From assembly GCA_938010765.1 (NCBI GenBank), contig CALLVX010000057.1, forward strand, positions 1-46,341: a stretch of DNA of 46,341 nucleotides, written 5' to 3'. Origin of the DNA: an uncultured Flavobacteriaceae bacterium. GTDB taxonomy: Bacteria > Bacteroidota > Bacteroidia > Flavobacteriales > Flavobacteriaceae. Shown piece after piece: positions 17,298-26,664 of the stretch. The first letter of the stretch is position 1. Each line of letters opens with the position of its first letter. The position numbers and the translations under genes were made by a program. The notes under the pieces were generated by a model, which saw only the letters and a program-made list of their open reading frames with translations, made no database searches and was not told the DNA's origin.

Positions 17298-17620
17298 TAG
17301 AAAGTTCAAGCTTCAAGCGCAAATTCAAACGTCAGATTCAAATACAAAACCCAAACCCGAACCGTTAGGTACTGACACGGTTTGCTACGCACGGTTTACT
17401 TTATACTGATTACTTCTTACTAATTTATTGTTTACTTTATCCCGATCACCCCAAAAGGAGATTAGCATGCTTTCAATAAAAAAATGTTCAGGAGCTAATG
17501 GAAAGTTCAAGTGCTAGCATAAATTCAAACTCAAATACAAACGCTAAACTCAAATTCAAAATCCGAACCACTAGGGTACCGCTATTGTTTACTAAGCACT
17601 GTTTACTTTATACTGATTAC
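17250..17620 (+). repeat. Two degenerate copies of a ~165-bp segment including the DUF1572 gene 3' end
   Basis: Copy 1 is about 17250-17413 and copy 2 about 17450-17620. Shared blocks in order: CCAAAAGG, GCTTTCAATAAAAAAA, GTTCAGGAGCTAAT(a/g)GAAAGTTCAAG, a purine-poor ATTCAAA-rich stretch, CCGAACC, and TTTACTTTATACTGATTAC. Copy 2 retains the gene's closing codons (AFNKKMFRS stop) behind an in-frame TAG. It fills the 360-bp gap before mazG, in which I see no other gene. Confidence 0.75.
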
Positions 17621-17657
17621 TGATTAGGAATTACTTTTTGATATTTAAGCCTATGCA

Positions 17658-18431
17658 CTAAGCCCGCTTGGCCTCTTCCCAAAACACATCCATCTCCGCC
17701 AAGGTCATTTCTTTGAGAGCTTTGCCATTTTCTTTGGCTTTCCCCTCCAAGTATTGAAAACGTTTAATGAATTTCTTATTGGTGCGCTCGAGCGCATTTT
17801 CCGGGTCGATTTCCAAAAACCGCCCATAGTTGACCATTGAAAATAGCACATCACCAAATTCTGATTCCATTCGGTCTTTGTTCCCCTGCGCTACCTCTTG
17901 TTGAAATTCACCCAATTCTTCCTGTACTTTTTCCCAAACCTGTTCGGGTTTTTCCCAGTCAAAACCAACACCCGATACTTTATCCTGAATTCGGTTGGCC
18001 TTTACTAAAGAAGGGAGCCCATTTGGTACGCCTTCCAAAACACTTTTCTTGCCTTCTTTAAGCTTAATATTCTCCCAATTCCTACTTACTTCTTCTTCAT
18101 CTGCCACTTCGACGTCACCGTACACGTGAGGGTGCCTAGTGATTAGTTTCTCACAGATTTCATTGCACACATCGGCAATATCAAAATCATTGGTCTCACT
18201 TCCGATTTTGGCGTAAAAAACAATATGCAACAGTACATCGCCCAATTCTTTTTTGACCTCATCCAAATCGTTCTCTAAAATAGCATCGCCAAGCTCATAG
18301 GTTTCCTCTATTGTCAAATGACGTAAGGTTTCCATGGTTTGCTTTTTGTCCCATGGGCACTGAGCACGAAGCTCATCCATAATGGTCAATAGCCGGTCAA
18401 AGGCGTTTAACTGATCTTCTCTTGTGTTCAT
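17658..18431 (-). CDS. mazG: Nucleoside triphosphate pyrophosphohydrolase MazG
   Basis: 257 residues from ATG 18431; a nine-codon longer TTG start is unlikely. It hydrolyses NTPs and dNTPs to NMP and PPi, a house-cleaning reaction. Two tandem MazG domains are seen: the first with EETYELGDAI and ELGDVLLH (about 40-75), the second with EELGEFQQE and EFGDVLFSMVNYGR (about 175-215). Both carry the ExxE...ExxD magnesium-binding pattern. The LRAQCPWDKKQT and GFDWEKPEQVWEK segments are the standard spacers. Length is normal for E. coli-type MazG (about 260). Confidence 0.95.
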   Translation of the reverse strand: MNTREDQLNAFDRLLTIMDELRAQCPWDKKQTMETLRHLTIEETYELGDAILENDLDEVKKELGDVLLHIVFYAKIGSETNDFDIADVCNEICEKLITRHPHVYGDVEVADEEEVSRNWENIKLKEGKKSVLEGVPNGLPSLVKANRIQDKVSGVGFDWEKPEQVWEKVQEELGEFQQEVAQGNKDRMESEFGDVLFSMVNYGRFLEIDPENALERTNKKFIKRFQYLEGKAKENGKALKEMTLAEMDVFWEEAKRA

Positions 18432-18560
18432 AAAACGGCAGTTTCTGCAAAAGTACAAAGTCGCGCCTCTTTAGAGTTCCAAAATTTAGAGTATTTTAGA
18501 AGTCGGGTTAAGGCAAGCGTGGCCCAACTGGTACCTCCCTTTTAAACAAAAACATTTCTA

Positions 18561-19394
18561 ATGACTACAAGAAGAAGTTTTATAAAAACAACTGGCTTAG
18601 GAGCCTTGGCTACAGGACTACTTCCCACCTTCGCATTTACAAACAAGAGCGAACAAGCATTTGGTGTACAATTGTACTCTTTTAGAAACGAGATGGCCAA
18701 AGACCCCTTGGGAACACTAAAACAAATCGCCGCGATCGGGATTAAAGAAATAGAATCTGCTAGAAGTGGGAAAGGCTTGTATTACGGCCTTTCTCCGAAA
18801 GAAATGAAAGAAGCATGTACCGACTTGGGCATGCATTTAAAAAGTGGTCACGTAGCCCTTGATTCAGATTTTCAGCAAACCATGGATCAAGCGGTAGCAT
18901 CGGGTCAGGAATATCTGATTTGTTCCTCGATGCCTAGTAAGGGACAGACGACGGACAATTACAAGCAGGTGGCCGAAGCTTTTAACAAGGCAGGGGAAGC
19001 TTGTAAAAAAGTAGGCTTGAAATTCGGGTATCACAACCATGAATATGAATTTGAATTACAAAAGGGACAGGTACTTTTTGATGTTTTGATGGACTATACC
19101 GAGGCAGAACTAGTGCATATGGAATTGGATTTAGGGTGGGTCATCATCGCCGGAAAAGATCCCGTTGATTATTTTAAAAAGTACCCGGGCCGTTTTCCTT
19201 TGTGGCATCTAAAAGACATGAATATGATGTCAAAAGAAAGCACAGAATTTGGAAAGGGAGGGCTCGATATTGCGCGAATGATGGCCAACCAAGAATTGTC
19301 TGGAGTAAAGCACATTTTCATTGAACAGGAAGAATACGCCAGTACACCATTGAAAAGTGTGCAACACAATATGACCTTTTTAAAAAACCTATAA
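18561..19394 (+). CDS. Tat-exported sugar phosphate isomerase/epimerase-like TIM-barrel protein
   Basis: 277 residues. The N-terminus TTRRSFIKTTGLGALATG is a twin-arginine (Tat) signal, so the protein folds before export to the periplasm. The rest is a xylose-isomerase-like TIM barrel: FGVQLYSFRNEM (strand 1), IKEIESARSG, GLKFGYHNHEYEF (metal or substrate strand), MELDLGWV, FPLWHLKDMN and HIFIEQEEY. Acidic and histidine residues at H and E positions of those strands fit a divalent-metal site. Relatives act on myo-inositol derivatives or modified sugars, but the substrate is not clear. It is followed by an SMP-30-like lipoprotein, and both may process the same exported sugar. Confidence 0.88.
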   Translation: MTTRRSFIKTTGLGALATGLLPTFAFTNKSEQAFGVQLYSFRNEMAKDPLGTLKQIAAIGIKEIESARSGKGLYYGLSPKEMKEACTDLGMHLKSGHVALDSDFQQTMDQAVASGQEYLICSSMPSKGQTTDNYKQVAEAFNKAGEACKKVGLKFGYHNHEYEFELQKGQVLFDVLMDYTEAELVHMELDLGWVIIAGKDPVDYFKKYPGRFPLWHLKDMNMMSKESTEFGKGGLDIARMMANQELSGVKHIFIEQEEYASTPLKSVQHNMTFLKNL

Positions 19395-19435
19395 TATAAC
19401 ACGCTATCAAAAGCGACTCCACAAAATCTACACTA

Positions 19436-20329
19436 ATGAACTACAATCTTCCCTTTTTACTCATCACTTTTGTAATGCTTACCGCCTGCAAGGCGCAAGA
19501 AACCTTAATTATCGCCAAAGATGCCAAGCTTCAATTGGTAGCGGAGGACTACAAATTTACAGAGGGGCCCGCAGTCGATGCCCAAGGCAATGTATATTTT
19601 ACGGATCAACCGAACGATCGCATCTTAAAATGGGATGCCAATAGTAATAGCGTTTCGGTTTATATGCAACCGGCCGGACGCGCAAACGGACTTTACTTTG
19701 ATCATGATGGGAACCTCTTGGCCTGTGCAGATGAAAAGAACCAACTGTGGCGTATTGATTCCGAAGCGAATGTAACGGTACTCATTGATGACTTTGAAGA
19801 GAAAAAGCTAAATGGCCCCAATGACCTTTGGGTAGATCCAAATGGCGGCATTTATTTTACAGATCCTTTTTATGTACGCCCTTATTGGAACCGTACCGAA
19901 AAGGAAATCGAAAATGAACGTGTATACTACATTGCTCCCGATATGGAGGAGATTCGAGTTGTCGCAGATGATTATGTACAACCGAATGGAATCATTGGCA
20001 GCCCCGATGGTAAATTGTTATACATCTCTGACATCGGAGATCAAAAGACCTACTCTTACACTATTCAGGATGATGGTAATTTAACAAACAAGCAATTGTT
20101 TTGTTCACTTGGTTCTGATGGTATGACCCTCGATAATGAGGGAAATGTATATCTCACGGGAGATGGTGTCACTGTTTTTGACGCTAGCGGAAAACAAATA
20201 GAACAGATCCCGACCGGTGAAAGTTGGACCGCCAATGTAACCTTTGGCGGCCCCGAACAAAAAGTGCTGTTTATTACCGCCATGGACGCTGTATATACAC
20301 TCGAGATGAACGTACACGGAATACGATAA
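19436..20329 (+). CDS. SMP-30/gluconolactonase-like lipoprotein
   Basis: 297 residues. Lipoprotein signal (LLITFVMLTACKAQE, Cys about 18), then a six-bladed propeller of the SMP-30/gluconolaconase/LRE family. The first-blade metal Glu lies in TEGPAVDAQGNVYFTD, followed by GPNDLWVDPNGGIYFTDP (Asn ligand) and QPNGIIGSPDGKLLYISD (Asn/Asp ligands). Such enzymes open sugar lactones with calcium or zinc. Located 41 bp after the Tat-exported isomerase-like gene; a shared periplasmic sugar-oxidation step is inferred from the pair. Confidence 0.9.
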   Translation: MNYNLPFLLITFVMLTACKAQETLIIAKDAKLQLVAEDYKFTEGPAVDAQGNVYFTDQPNDRILKWDANSNSVSVYMQPAGRANGLYFDHDGNLLACADEKNQLWRIDSEANVTVLIDDFEEKKLNGPNDLWVDPNGGIYFTDPFYVRPYWNRTEKEIENERVYYIAPDMEEIRVVADDYVQPNGIIGSPDGKLLYISDIGDQKTYSYTIQDDGNLTNKQLFCSLGSDGMTLDNEGNVYLTGDGVTVFDASGKQIEQIPTGESWTANVTFGGPEQKVLFITAMDAVYTLEMNVHGIR

Positions 20330-20345
20330 TTTAAACCAGAAAATC

Positions 20346-20762
20346 ATGAACCCATTGTTTGACACCTATCGCCCAGATGGCTTTGGCACCATAAACACTT
20401 ATCTCTTTGTAAGCAATCCGGCCGAATTAATTTCCTTTCTTGAAAACACCTTTGATGCGAAAGAAATTAACCGCTCTGTGCATCCTGAAAACGGAGACCT
20501 CAGCAATGTTATCCTAAAAATAGGTGATACTTGTTTTATGATCAGTCAGGCTCGGGAACCTTTTCTAAATATGTATACCGCCCTTTATCTTTTTGTAGAT
20601 GATGTGGATGCCGTGCATAAAAAGGCAGTTTCCAACGGTGCTACCCTCGTATTTGAACCTGCGGATATGGACTATGGAGATCGCCAATCTGGCATTGTAG
20701 ACCCAAGTGGTAATTATTGGTGGATTTCCAAACGCTTGGAGAAGAAAGGATATCATCAATAA
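20346..20762 (+). CDS. VOC (glyoxalase/bleomycin-resistance) superfamily protein
   Basis: 138 residues, two beta-alpha-beta-beta-beta modules. NTYLFVSNPAELISFLENTF opens module one and LYLFVDDVDAVHKKAVSNGA opens module two; the end DRQSGIVDPSGNYWWIS is the typical PhnB-like closing strand. Metal ligands of true glyoxalases are not clearly retained at all positions, so the reaction is unknown. It starts 16 bp after the lactonase-like gene and ends 43 bp before the next, so it is probably part of a run of five plus-strand genes. Confidence 0.85.
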   Translation: MNPLFDTYRPDGFGTINTYLFVSNPAELISFLENTFDAKEINRSVHPENGDLSNVILKIGDTCFMISQAREPFLNMYTALYLFVDDVDAVHKKAVSNGATLVFEPADMDYGDRQSGIVDPSGNYWWISKRLEKKGYHQ

Positions 20763-20805
20763 ATCTCGATTATCGAGTAAAAACTAAGCATAAACTACAA
20801 GAGCA

Positions 20806-21171
20806 TTGAACGAAGATTTTTATCTTAATCAGGAAGAACCCAACAAGAGTTGCCTGCTGGCAATGCGGACCTTCCTTCTAAACGCGGACGCTAACATTAC
20901 CGAAACTAAAAAATACGGCATGCCCTGTTTCTGTTACAAAGGAAAAATGTGCTGCTATCTTTGGGTCGATAAAAAAACGAAAGATCCTTATTTTTTGTGG
21001 GTCGAAGGGCAGCACTTAAATCACCCCGCTCTGGAAAAAGGCGATCGCGCCCGAATGAAAATCTTGCGTGTACACCCAAACCAAGATGTACCCATAGCGA
21101 TTATCAACAGCATTTTAGAAAAAGCATTGGAACTATACAGGAATGGTACTATTCCCATAAAGAAAATGTAA
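20806..21171 (+). CDS. DUF1801-like (YdhG-type) small protein
   Basis: 121 residues. Start is TTG at 20806; no ATG occurs before residue 20. Sequence features are the ITETKKYGMPCFCYKGKMCCYLWV block and the closing GDRARMKILRV/LEKALELYRNG, which match the DUF1801 fold (two-layer alpha/beta, YdhG/YyfF relatives). Four cysteines at about 15, 41, 43 and 48-49 are unusual in number for so small a protein but not in a CxxC pattern. Function unknown. Confidence 0.75.
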   Translation: MNEDFYLNQEEPNKSCLLAMRTFLLNADANITETKKYGMPCFCYKGKMCCYLWVDKKTKDPYFLWVEGQHLNHPALEKGDRARMKILRVHPNQDVPIAIINSILEKALELYRNGTIPIKKM

Positions 21172-21213
21172 CAAAACCAAATTAGGTAGCTCTTTTACCC
21201 TAAATAACCACTT

Positions 21214-22707
21214 ATGACTATTTCAAAAGCTATCTTCTTATTTCTTTTTACCCTAACCGTAATTGCCGTTAGTTCTCAAGAAAAAAAAGCCGCAAATTAT
21301 GACTTGGATCCAATTGAATACTCCATGGTGCATAATGCGAAACTAGCGCTGGAAAACCCAGAAATCACCTCGGTATCTATGGGAGTATACAAAGAGGGAA
21401 AGACCTTTACGGGGTACTACGGCGAGATAGACAAGGGCAAGGGAAACCCCGCCGACGACAACTCACTTTTCGAGATTGCCTCTGTAACCAAGTCTTTTAC
21501 CGGTATTCTTGTAGCGCAAGCGGTTCTTGATGGTAAAATAAGCCTTAAAGATGATATTCGATTGTACTTGGAAGCTTCCTATGAAAATTTGGAATATGCA
21601 GGGAGGCCCATCCAAATTCAAGATTTATTGACACATACTTCTGGCATAAGAAGAGACCTTTCCCCAACCTTGGCGAAGCAATTTTCCTTAGAGGCAACAG
21701 CTGCCGAAAAAGAAGCAATTGCCACCTATGACCGTGAAAATTTATATGCAGATCTACAAGCGTTCCAATTAGATACCATTCCGGGAAGTCGATACGACTA
21801 TTCCCCGGTTATCGGTCCTGAATTGTTAGCATTGGTTCTTGAAAAGTCATATCAAAAACCCTATGAAGAACTGTTAAACGAACTTATCGTGAAGAAGGTA
21901 GGTATGCAAAACACGCACCTGAACAAGCCCGAAATAGATCAAAAATTGCTAGTGAACGGTTACACTGTAGAAGGCAATTTGGTTTCCCCTCAACCCCTAA
22001 TAATGAGTGGGGCCGGGTACGCACTTAAATCAAATGTTCCTGATTTATTAAAATACGTACAATACCTATTGGAAAGTTCGAGCCCCGTAATCCAAGAAAT
22101 GCGGAAACCCCTGTTTTACGATGAGGAGGAAGGCGACCAGTACGGTTATTTCTGGCAACTAGGCGAAGATAATTTTATGCATAGCGGCGGTACCAATGGC
22201 GGTACCATCTGGCTTATTGTTTTACCCAAATACAATACCGGTCTTACCGTTACCTTCAATTCAAATGGTGGTAAAATTAATAGATGGATCAATAAAATTG
22301 CGGGTGATCTTTTAGATGATATCGAAAACTTCCCCAGGAAAAACCCCTATTTCCCCATTCGGGAGGCACTGATTGAAAACACTGATAATGGCATTCAGCA
22401 CTATAAAGCACTTAAAGATGAAAACCCAGCCGATTATTATTTTGAAGATGCCAACATGCTAAATCAAATAGGCTACCAGTTGTTGGGAAAAGAAAGGGTT
22501 CCTGATGCCATCAAAGTATTTCAACTCTTGGTTTCTGAATTCCCCAATATGGCGAACCCTTATGATAGCTTAGGGGAGGCGTACCTAATAAATGAACAGT
22601 ACGATTTGGCCTTGGTCAATTACAAAAAAGCACTCGAATTAAACCCTGATAGTGACAATGCCAAAAAAATGATTCAGGAAATAAACAAACTGAAAGAAGA
22701 GCGTTAA
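21214..22707 (+). CDS. Serine hydrolase (class C beta-lactamase fold) with C-terminal TPRs
   Basis: 497 residues. Signal peptide about 1-21. The beta-lactamase/esterase domain spans about 35-375: nucleophile S90 and K93 in SVTK, Tyr motif at 194-197 (RYDYSPV, where the usual Asn after Tyr-Ser is Pro), and H323-S-G-G in place of the KTG motif. TPR helices occupy about 425-490 (PYDSLGEAYLINEQYDLAL, NYKKALELNPD). The group contains penicillin-binding-like esterases and D-aminopeptidases; resistance function should not be assumed. It starts 43 bp after the DUF1801 gene and ends 12 bp before a convergent pseudogene. Confidence 0.88.
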   Translation: MTISKAIFLFLFTLTVIAVSSQEKKAANYDLDPIEYSMVHNAKLALENPEITSVSMGVYKEGKTFTGYYGEIDKGKGNPADDNSLFEIASVTKSFTGILVAQAVLDGKISLKDDIRLYLEASYENLEYAGRPIQIQDLLTHTSGIRRDLSPTLAKQFSLEATAAEKEAIATYDRENLYADLQAFQLDTIPGSRYDYSPVIGPELLALVLEKSYQKPYEELLNELIVKKVGMQNTHLNKPEIDQKLLVNGYTVEGNLVSPQPLIMSGAGYALKSNVPDLLKYVQYLLESSSPVIQEMRKPLFYDEEEGDQYGYFWQLGEDNFMHSGGTNGGTIWLIVLPKYNTGLTVTFNSNGGKINRWINKIAGDLLDDIENFPRKNPYFPIREALIENTDNGIQHYKALKDENPADYYFEDANMLNQIGYQLLGKERVPDAIKVFQLLVSEFPNMANPYDSLGEAYLINEQYDLALVNYKKALELNPDSDNAKKMIQEINKLKEER

Positions 22708-22718
22708 GAGGCAAATAG

Positions 22719-24927
22719 CTACTTCACCAAATCGAACATTCTAGTGTATTTCACGATAAAACTGTTGTTCAATGGGTCTCCTTCCTGCAGGTTGTAGTTC
22801 CAGACTACAAATAAACCGGTATTTGTGCGTTGTAGCCAGCCAAAGCGTACGTTTGCGGCCCACAGTTTATCGGAAGTATTGTGCTGTATAAGTCCTTGTA
22901 GGTAAATATGTGGCTGAAAGGCATAGGACAATTGACTCCTGAGGATATTCGCCGTAAAATCGCCTCCAGGCAATTGAAAGTTATTATATTGAAAAGTGAA
23001 ATCGGCATTGAAACGATCTCCTAGGCGAAGGCGGGTCGTAAGGGTCTCTATATAAAGGGTGCCTCCAAAAGAACCGCCGATTACCGACCGAAGGTTAATA
23101 GATACCGGTTTACTCCGATTGGTGAAAAATATCAGTTGTGATTCGGCATGATGGTAGGTTCCTGCTTGTACAATTACATTTTCCCCTCTAGAGATATCAA
23201 ATGGAACAACAACACCTTCCGTAGTGATATTAACCCCTGTATGCAGTTCAGAACCGCTTTTCCATTCAAAATGATTGTCGAGATGTAAAAAACCTGTCTC
23301 CAAAAAACCATCAAAATTCCAATAAGCACGATACGAGATATGGGGTTTGTATTCCAGTATTTTCGCCGATGGGTTTTTAGGACGTAAATGATACAATACC
23401 AGGCCTTCGGGCTTTCTAAAAGCGGATCGTTGTAAAACCCGACTTCAGGGTTAAAACCTTGCCCTACCTCGGTATACCCCGCCCGTAGTTCCCAGTTGTT
23501 CCAGTTATAGTCTGAAACTTATATGAATGTGAATTGATCGTATCGGTAGGGTCAGCTGTCTTTGCAAAAAACCCGGACATTTGCGCTTTTCTCCTCAATC
23601 CTAACTTTCCGTCAAGCGCAAAAGTTCTATTGTAATTATCAGATTGCAGCCCTTCTTTGTTAATAAAAACAGCCCCTAAGGCCGAACGCCCTTTGAATTC
23701 GTGATTTATCCTAGCGACTGTAAAGTTATTCTCCTCTATCCCATTTTCTTGAACCTCTTCTGTAAACATCGAGAGAAGGCCTACATTGGTTCGATTCAGT
23801 TTTCCCGACAGCCGGGCACCTCCTATAATCGGGACCACACTGCCATTTTCCCCAATACCGATACGCCTACTGAAAAATAAATCTACTTCTCCAGGGCTTC
23901 CTACGCTAAAAAGACCTGCATTTTCTAAAAAGAAGGTTCGTTTCTCAGGGAAGAAAAGGTTAAAACGATCAAGATTCACTTGTTGACCATCTACTTCAAC
24001 CTGGGCAAAATAAGTATTATAGGTAACATCTGGCGTAAGGCTTGGGGTAACACTGCATTTGATATCACCCGCTACTTCTGCCTTGAAACGATAGTCTGAA
24101 TCGGCTATCGAAAAATCCGTATCGGCTCTTCCCAAAACATAAGGAATCAGTTTTAGATTCCCCGGGCTGCGAAGCTCCAAACCCGTTAAAGTTCCGGCGA
24201 GGGAGAGCCTCTTTAGATCCAAGCAAACGGGCATTTGGGCCCAATAGGCGATTTCATTTGTTTTACTAATATTTCTTCTAAAATTTATTTCCTAATCTTT
24301 CCCTGCTTGAAAACGAAGGGTGCGCAACGGAATGGCAAACTCGACGCTCCACCCATAATCTCCCACCGACCTTTGCACTTCCCAGGAGCCGTCCCAATTG
24401 AGGTTAAACCCTCCTATAGTGCCCCCTTGTTACCGGTTGGCATTAAAATTTCCCTGCCCCTCATTGTCTACCTGTGCATCGTATTCGACCTCAAAGGAGT
24501 TTGTGCCAAAAATAAAGCCGTTCTGCCCATTTTTGTAGGTATCCAAAATGAAGAGAAAAGCATCGGTATTATCCAAATCCGCATTGCGGCGGGCATCCGA
24601 GACAACCAACTTATTTGGCTGGGCATCATAGCAAACGACCGACACATAAAAGGTCTGTGAGGTATAAGCTACCCGTATCTCGGTTTTTTCAGTGGCCGGC
24701 ATACCAAAATTAGGTTGTGCTTGGTGTAGCTCTCCGAATGGTTTTACCGTTTGCCAGACGGCATCGCCCAGTACTTCCCCATCAATCTTGGGATCTTCAT
24801 TCAAAAACAGGGCCTTGGCAGTCGGTCTTTTTGAAAGTCCCGCAGTACTTGCTGGTTCCTGAGCCGTCATACAAATGGGCAGCAATGAAAAAAAGCCTAT
24901 GATAGCCCTAAGAATTCGGAAGTTCAT
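22719..24927 (-). pseudogene. CBM9/DUF5916 outer-membrane protein gene, broken by two stops and two frameshifts
   Basis: From ATG 24927, a signal peptide (ILRAIIGFFSLLPICMTAQ) leads into a CBM9-like domain (DGEVLGDAVWQTVKPFGE, SDARRNADLDNTDAFLF). The frame hits TAA at 24430-24432, continues unshifted (GGTIGGFNLNWDGSWEV) to a TAG near 24290, then runs open through the beta-barrel part (RLSLAGTLTGLELRSPGN, FFPEKRTFFLENAGLF). Near 23515 a frameshift moves it to NWNNWELRAGYTEVGQG, and near 23425 a second shift to LQRSAFRKPEGLVLYHL, which continues to the natural end (MFDLVK) at 22719. The order is complete apart from small losses such as the residues after QAGKD. Intact relatives are 700-850-residue surface proteins of unclear role. 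Confidence 0.9.
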
Positions 24928-24961
24928 ACGACATGGTTTGGTTGGTAAGTACTCTGAATTA

Positions 24962-24997
24962 TACAAAAAAAAAGACCGTCTTTTCAAACGATCTTTT
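24962..24997 (-). terminator. Terminator of the DUF2853 gene
   Basis: Minus-strand 10-bp stem AAAAGATCGT/ACGGTCTTTT (one wobble pair), 8-base loop, followed by a nine-base T run. It sits between the DUF2853 stop and the pseudogene start. Confidence 0.85.
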
Positions 24998-25034
24998 AAA
25001 TAAAACCCGAAGGTTTAATCTTTAAAACTATTGG

Positions 25035-25367
25035 CTAGCTTAATTCAGCAGCTACCAAATAGTAGAAAGCAGGTCTGCTTTTCATTCGAATACCCGACAT
25101 TTTACCGGCAACTGTATTGATGGCGGCCATTGCCTTGTCCTTATCCTCTACTCCCAATTTTTTTGCAACAAAATTTCTACGGACAGTCTCCAATTCAGAC
25201 TCGTCCTTACCAGAGACCAGGGTAGCGTCTTTATTATCCACCATCGATTTTAGGCTGTTTACGTAACCATCCAATTGATCGTGATTGATATTAGACACAC
25301 CACACTCGTTCAATTGTTTTACGGCAGTCGCTTTTAACGCGGCTAATTTGTCATCTCTTTCACTCAT
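25035..25367 (-). CDS. DUF2853 family small helical protein
   Basis: 110 residues, highly charged, all-helical by pattern (DDKLAALKATAVKQLNECG, YVNSLKSMVDNKDATLVSG, ETVRRNFVAKKLG, AMAAINTVAGKMSGIRMKS). It matches the DUF2853 family, whose members are about 100-115 residues with unknown role. No signal peptide, so cytoplasmic. It is monocistronic with a clear terminator. Codon use looks like that of well-expressed genes (many Lys AAA/AAG and simple Ala/Gly codons), a weak hint of high expression. Confidence 0.8.
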   Translation of the reverse strand: MSERDDKLAALKATAVKQLNECGVSNINHDQLDGYVNSLKSMVDNKDATLVSGKDESELETVRRNFVAKKLGVEDKDKAMAAINTVAGKMSGIRMKSRPAFYYLVAAELS

Positions 25368-25843
25368 TCTAAACTTGTTTTTAAAGGTTATTAGATCGGA
25401 TAATAATTAGTGTGTTTCAAGTTAAAAAATTTCCTTAATAAACAGATAGGAATTTTAGGAGAAATTAAATTTATCTCATTTATAAGCGCAATAAATGTCG
25501 AAAATGTTATTTATTACGTAAATTTTAACCAAATTAATAAATATAGCAGTAAACAGCAGGCAGCCGAACATGGATTAAACCAAAGACAAAATTAAAAAAT
25601 GGCAAAAACGGAGGTTAATCGATTCCATTTTGTTTGAAATTGTACTATCAAAAATGTTCGTTTTTAAACGACAAAATTAACTTTAAAAATAAAGGAGAGC
25701 TCTATTTTTATGAATACTTACCAGCCCTTTTTTGTCGATTTAAAAAAGGTTTGGTAATGAAGGTGCCAATCAATAAATTTTAAAACCATCCACCTTAAAT
25801 TTTTACAGAAATTAAGTACCTTCCAACCAACAAAAAAAGTATA
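25368..25843. other. 476-bp AT-rich intergenic region before glpF
   Basis: No credible gene; a 61-codon frame at 25410-25595 is low-complexity and GTG-started. It contains a 7-bp inverted repeat AATAAAT/ATTTATT at 25490-25515 and must hold the promoters of the divergent DUF2853 and glpF genes, though no exact TAnnTTTG box was found. Confidence 0.5.
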
Positions 25844-26569
25844 ATGATTGCTTATTTTTTCGAATTTTTGGGCACTGCCATATTGTTATTATTGGGAAAT
25901 GGTATTGTGGCAAACGCAGTTCTTAAGGGAACCAAAGGGCATGATGCCGGTTGGATCAGTATTACCATTGGTTGGGGCGTTGCCGTTTTCGTGGGCGTTT
26001 TTATTTCGGCCGATGGTAGTGGCGCACATCTGAACCCGGCTGTTACCATTGGTTTCGCAGTAGCGGGCAAATTTGCATGGGGCTTGGTTCCAGGTTACCT
26101 TATTGCCCAATTTCTAGGGGCTATGATAGGAACTACCCTAGTTTGGCTAAGCTACAAACAACACTATGACCATACAGAGGACCAAGATGCGATTATGGCA
26201 TCTTTCGCAAACTTTCCGGCTATACGCAATTCTTTCTGGAATTTTCTAACCGAGATGATCGCCACTTTCGCCTTTGTACTGGCAATTTTCTATATAGCCG
26301 GGGGAAACATTTCTGACGAACCTATTTCGTTAGGCTCATTAGATGCGTTACCGGTGGCCCTATTGGTATTGGGGATTGGAATTAGTTTGGGAGGCCCAAC
26401 TGGGTATGCGATAAACCCTGCCAGGGATCTTGGCCCACGTATCATGCATGCACTATTACCGATTAAAAATAAAGGCCATAGTCACTGGTACTATGCTTGG
26501 GTTCCCGTTTTCGGGCCCATTGCCGGTGCAATTCTGGCGGCCATCGTTTTTATGGCAGTCCCGTTATAG
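25844..26569 (+). CDS. glpF: Aquaporin/glycerol facilitator (MIP family)
   Basis: 241 residues, six membrane helices and two half-helices. NPA motifs at N64-P65-A66 (AHLNPAVTIG) and N191-P192-A193 (INPARDLGPR). Asp195 directly after NPAR is the mark of glycerol-conducting GlpF-type channels rather than strict water channels. The protein lets glycerol or similar small polyols diffuse through the inner membrane. No glpK or glpD lies next to it, so its physiological solute is uncertain. Long upstream region and no close downstream gene suggest its own transcript. Confidence 0.92.
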   Translation: MIAYFFEFLGTAILLLLGNGIVANAVLKGTKGHDAGWISITIGWGVAVFVGVFISADGSGAHLNPAVTIGFAVAGKFAWGLVPGYLIAQFLGAMIGTTLVWLSYKQHYDHTEDQDAIMASFANFPAIRNSFWNFLTEMIATFAFVLAIFYIAGGNISDEPISLGSLDALPVALLVLGIGISLGGPTGYAINPARDLGPRIMHALLPIKNKGHSHWYYAWVPVFGPIAGAILAAIVFMAVPL

Positions 26570-26664
26570 AAAGATTAATTTAGATACATTACAATCCTTT
26601 TGAACATAAAAAAACTTAGTTCAAATTAAAGAAGTAAATCATAGCAAACAAAAAACCAGTTCAT

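Noticed and set aside
21214..22707. Antibiotic-resistance beta-lactamase
   Set aside because: The Tyr-Ser-Asn and KTG motifs are changed and TPRs are attached; an esterase or peptidase is more likely.
25410..25595. 61-codon plus-strand frame
   Set aside because: Low-complexity Asn/Ile/Lys composition expected from AT-rich DNA, no family resemblance.
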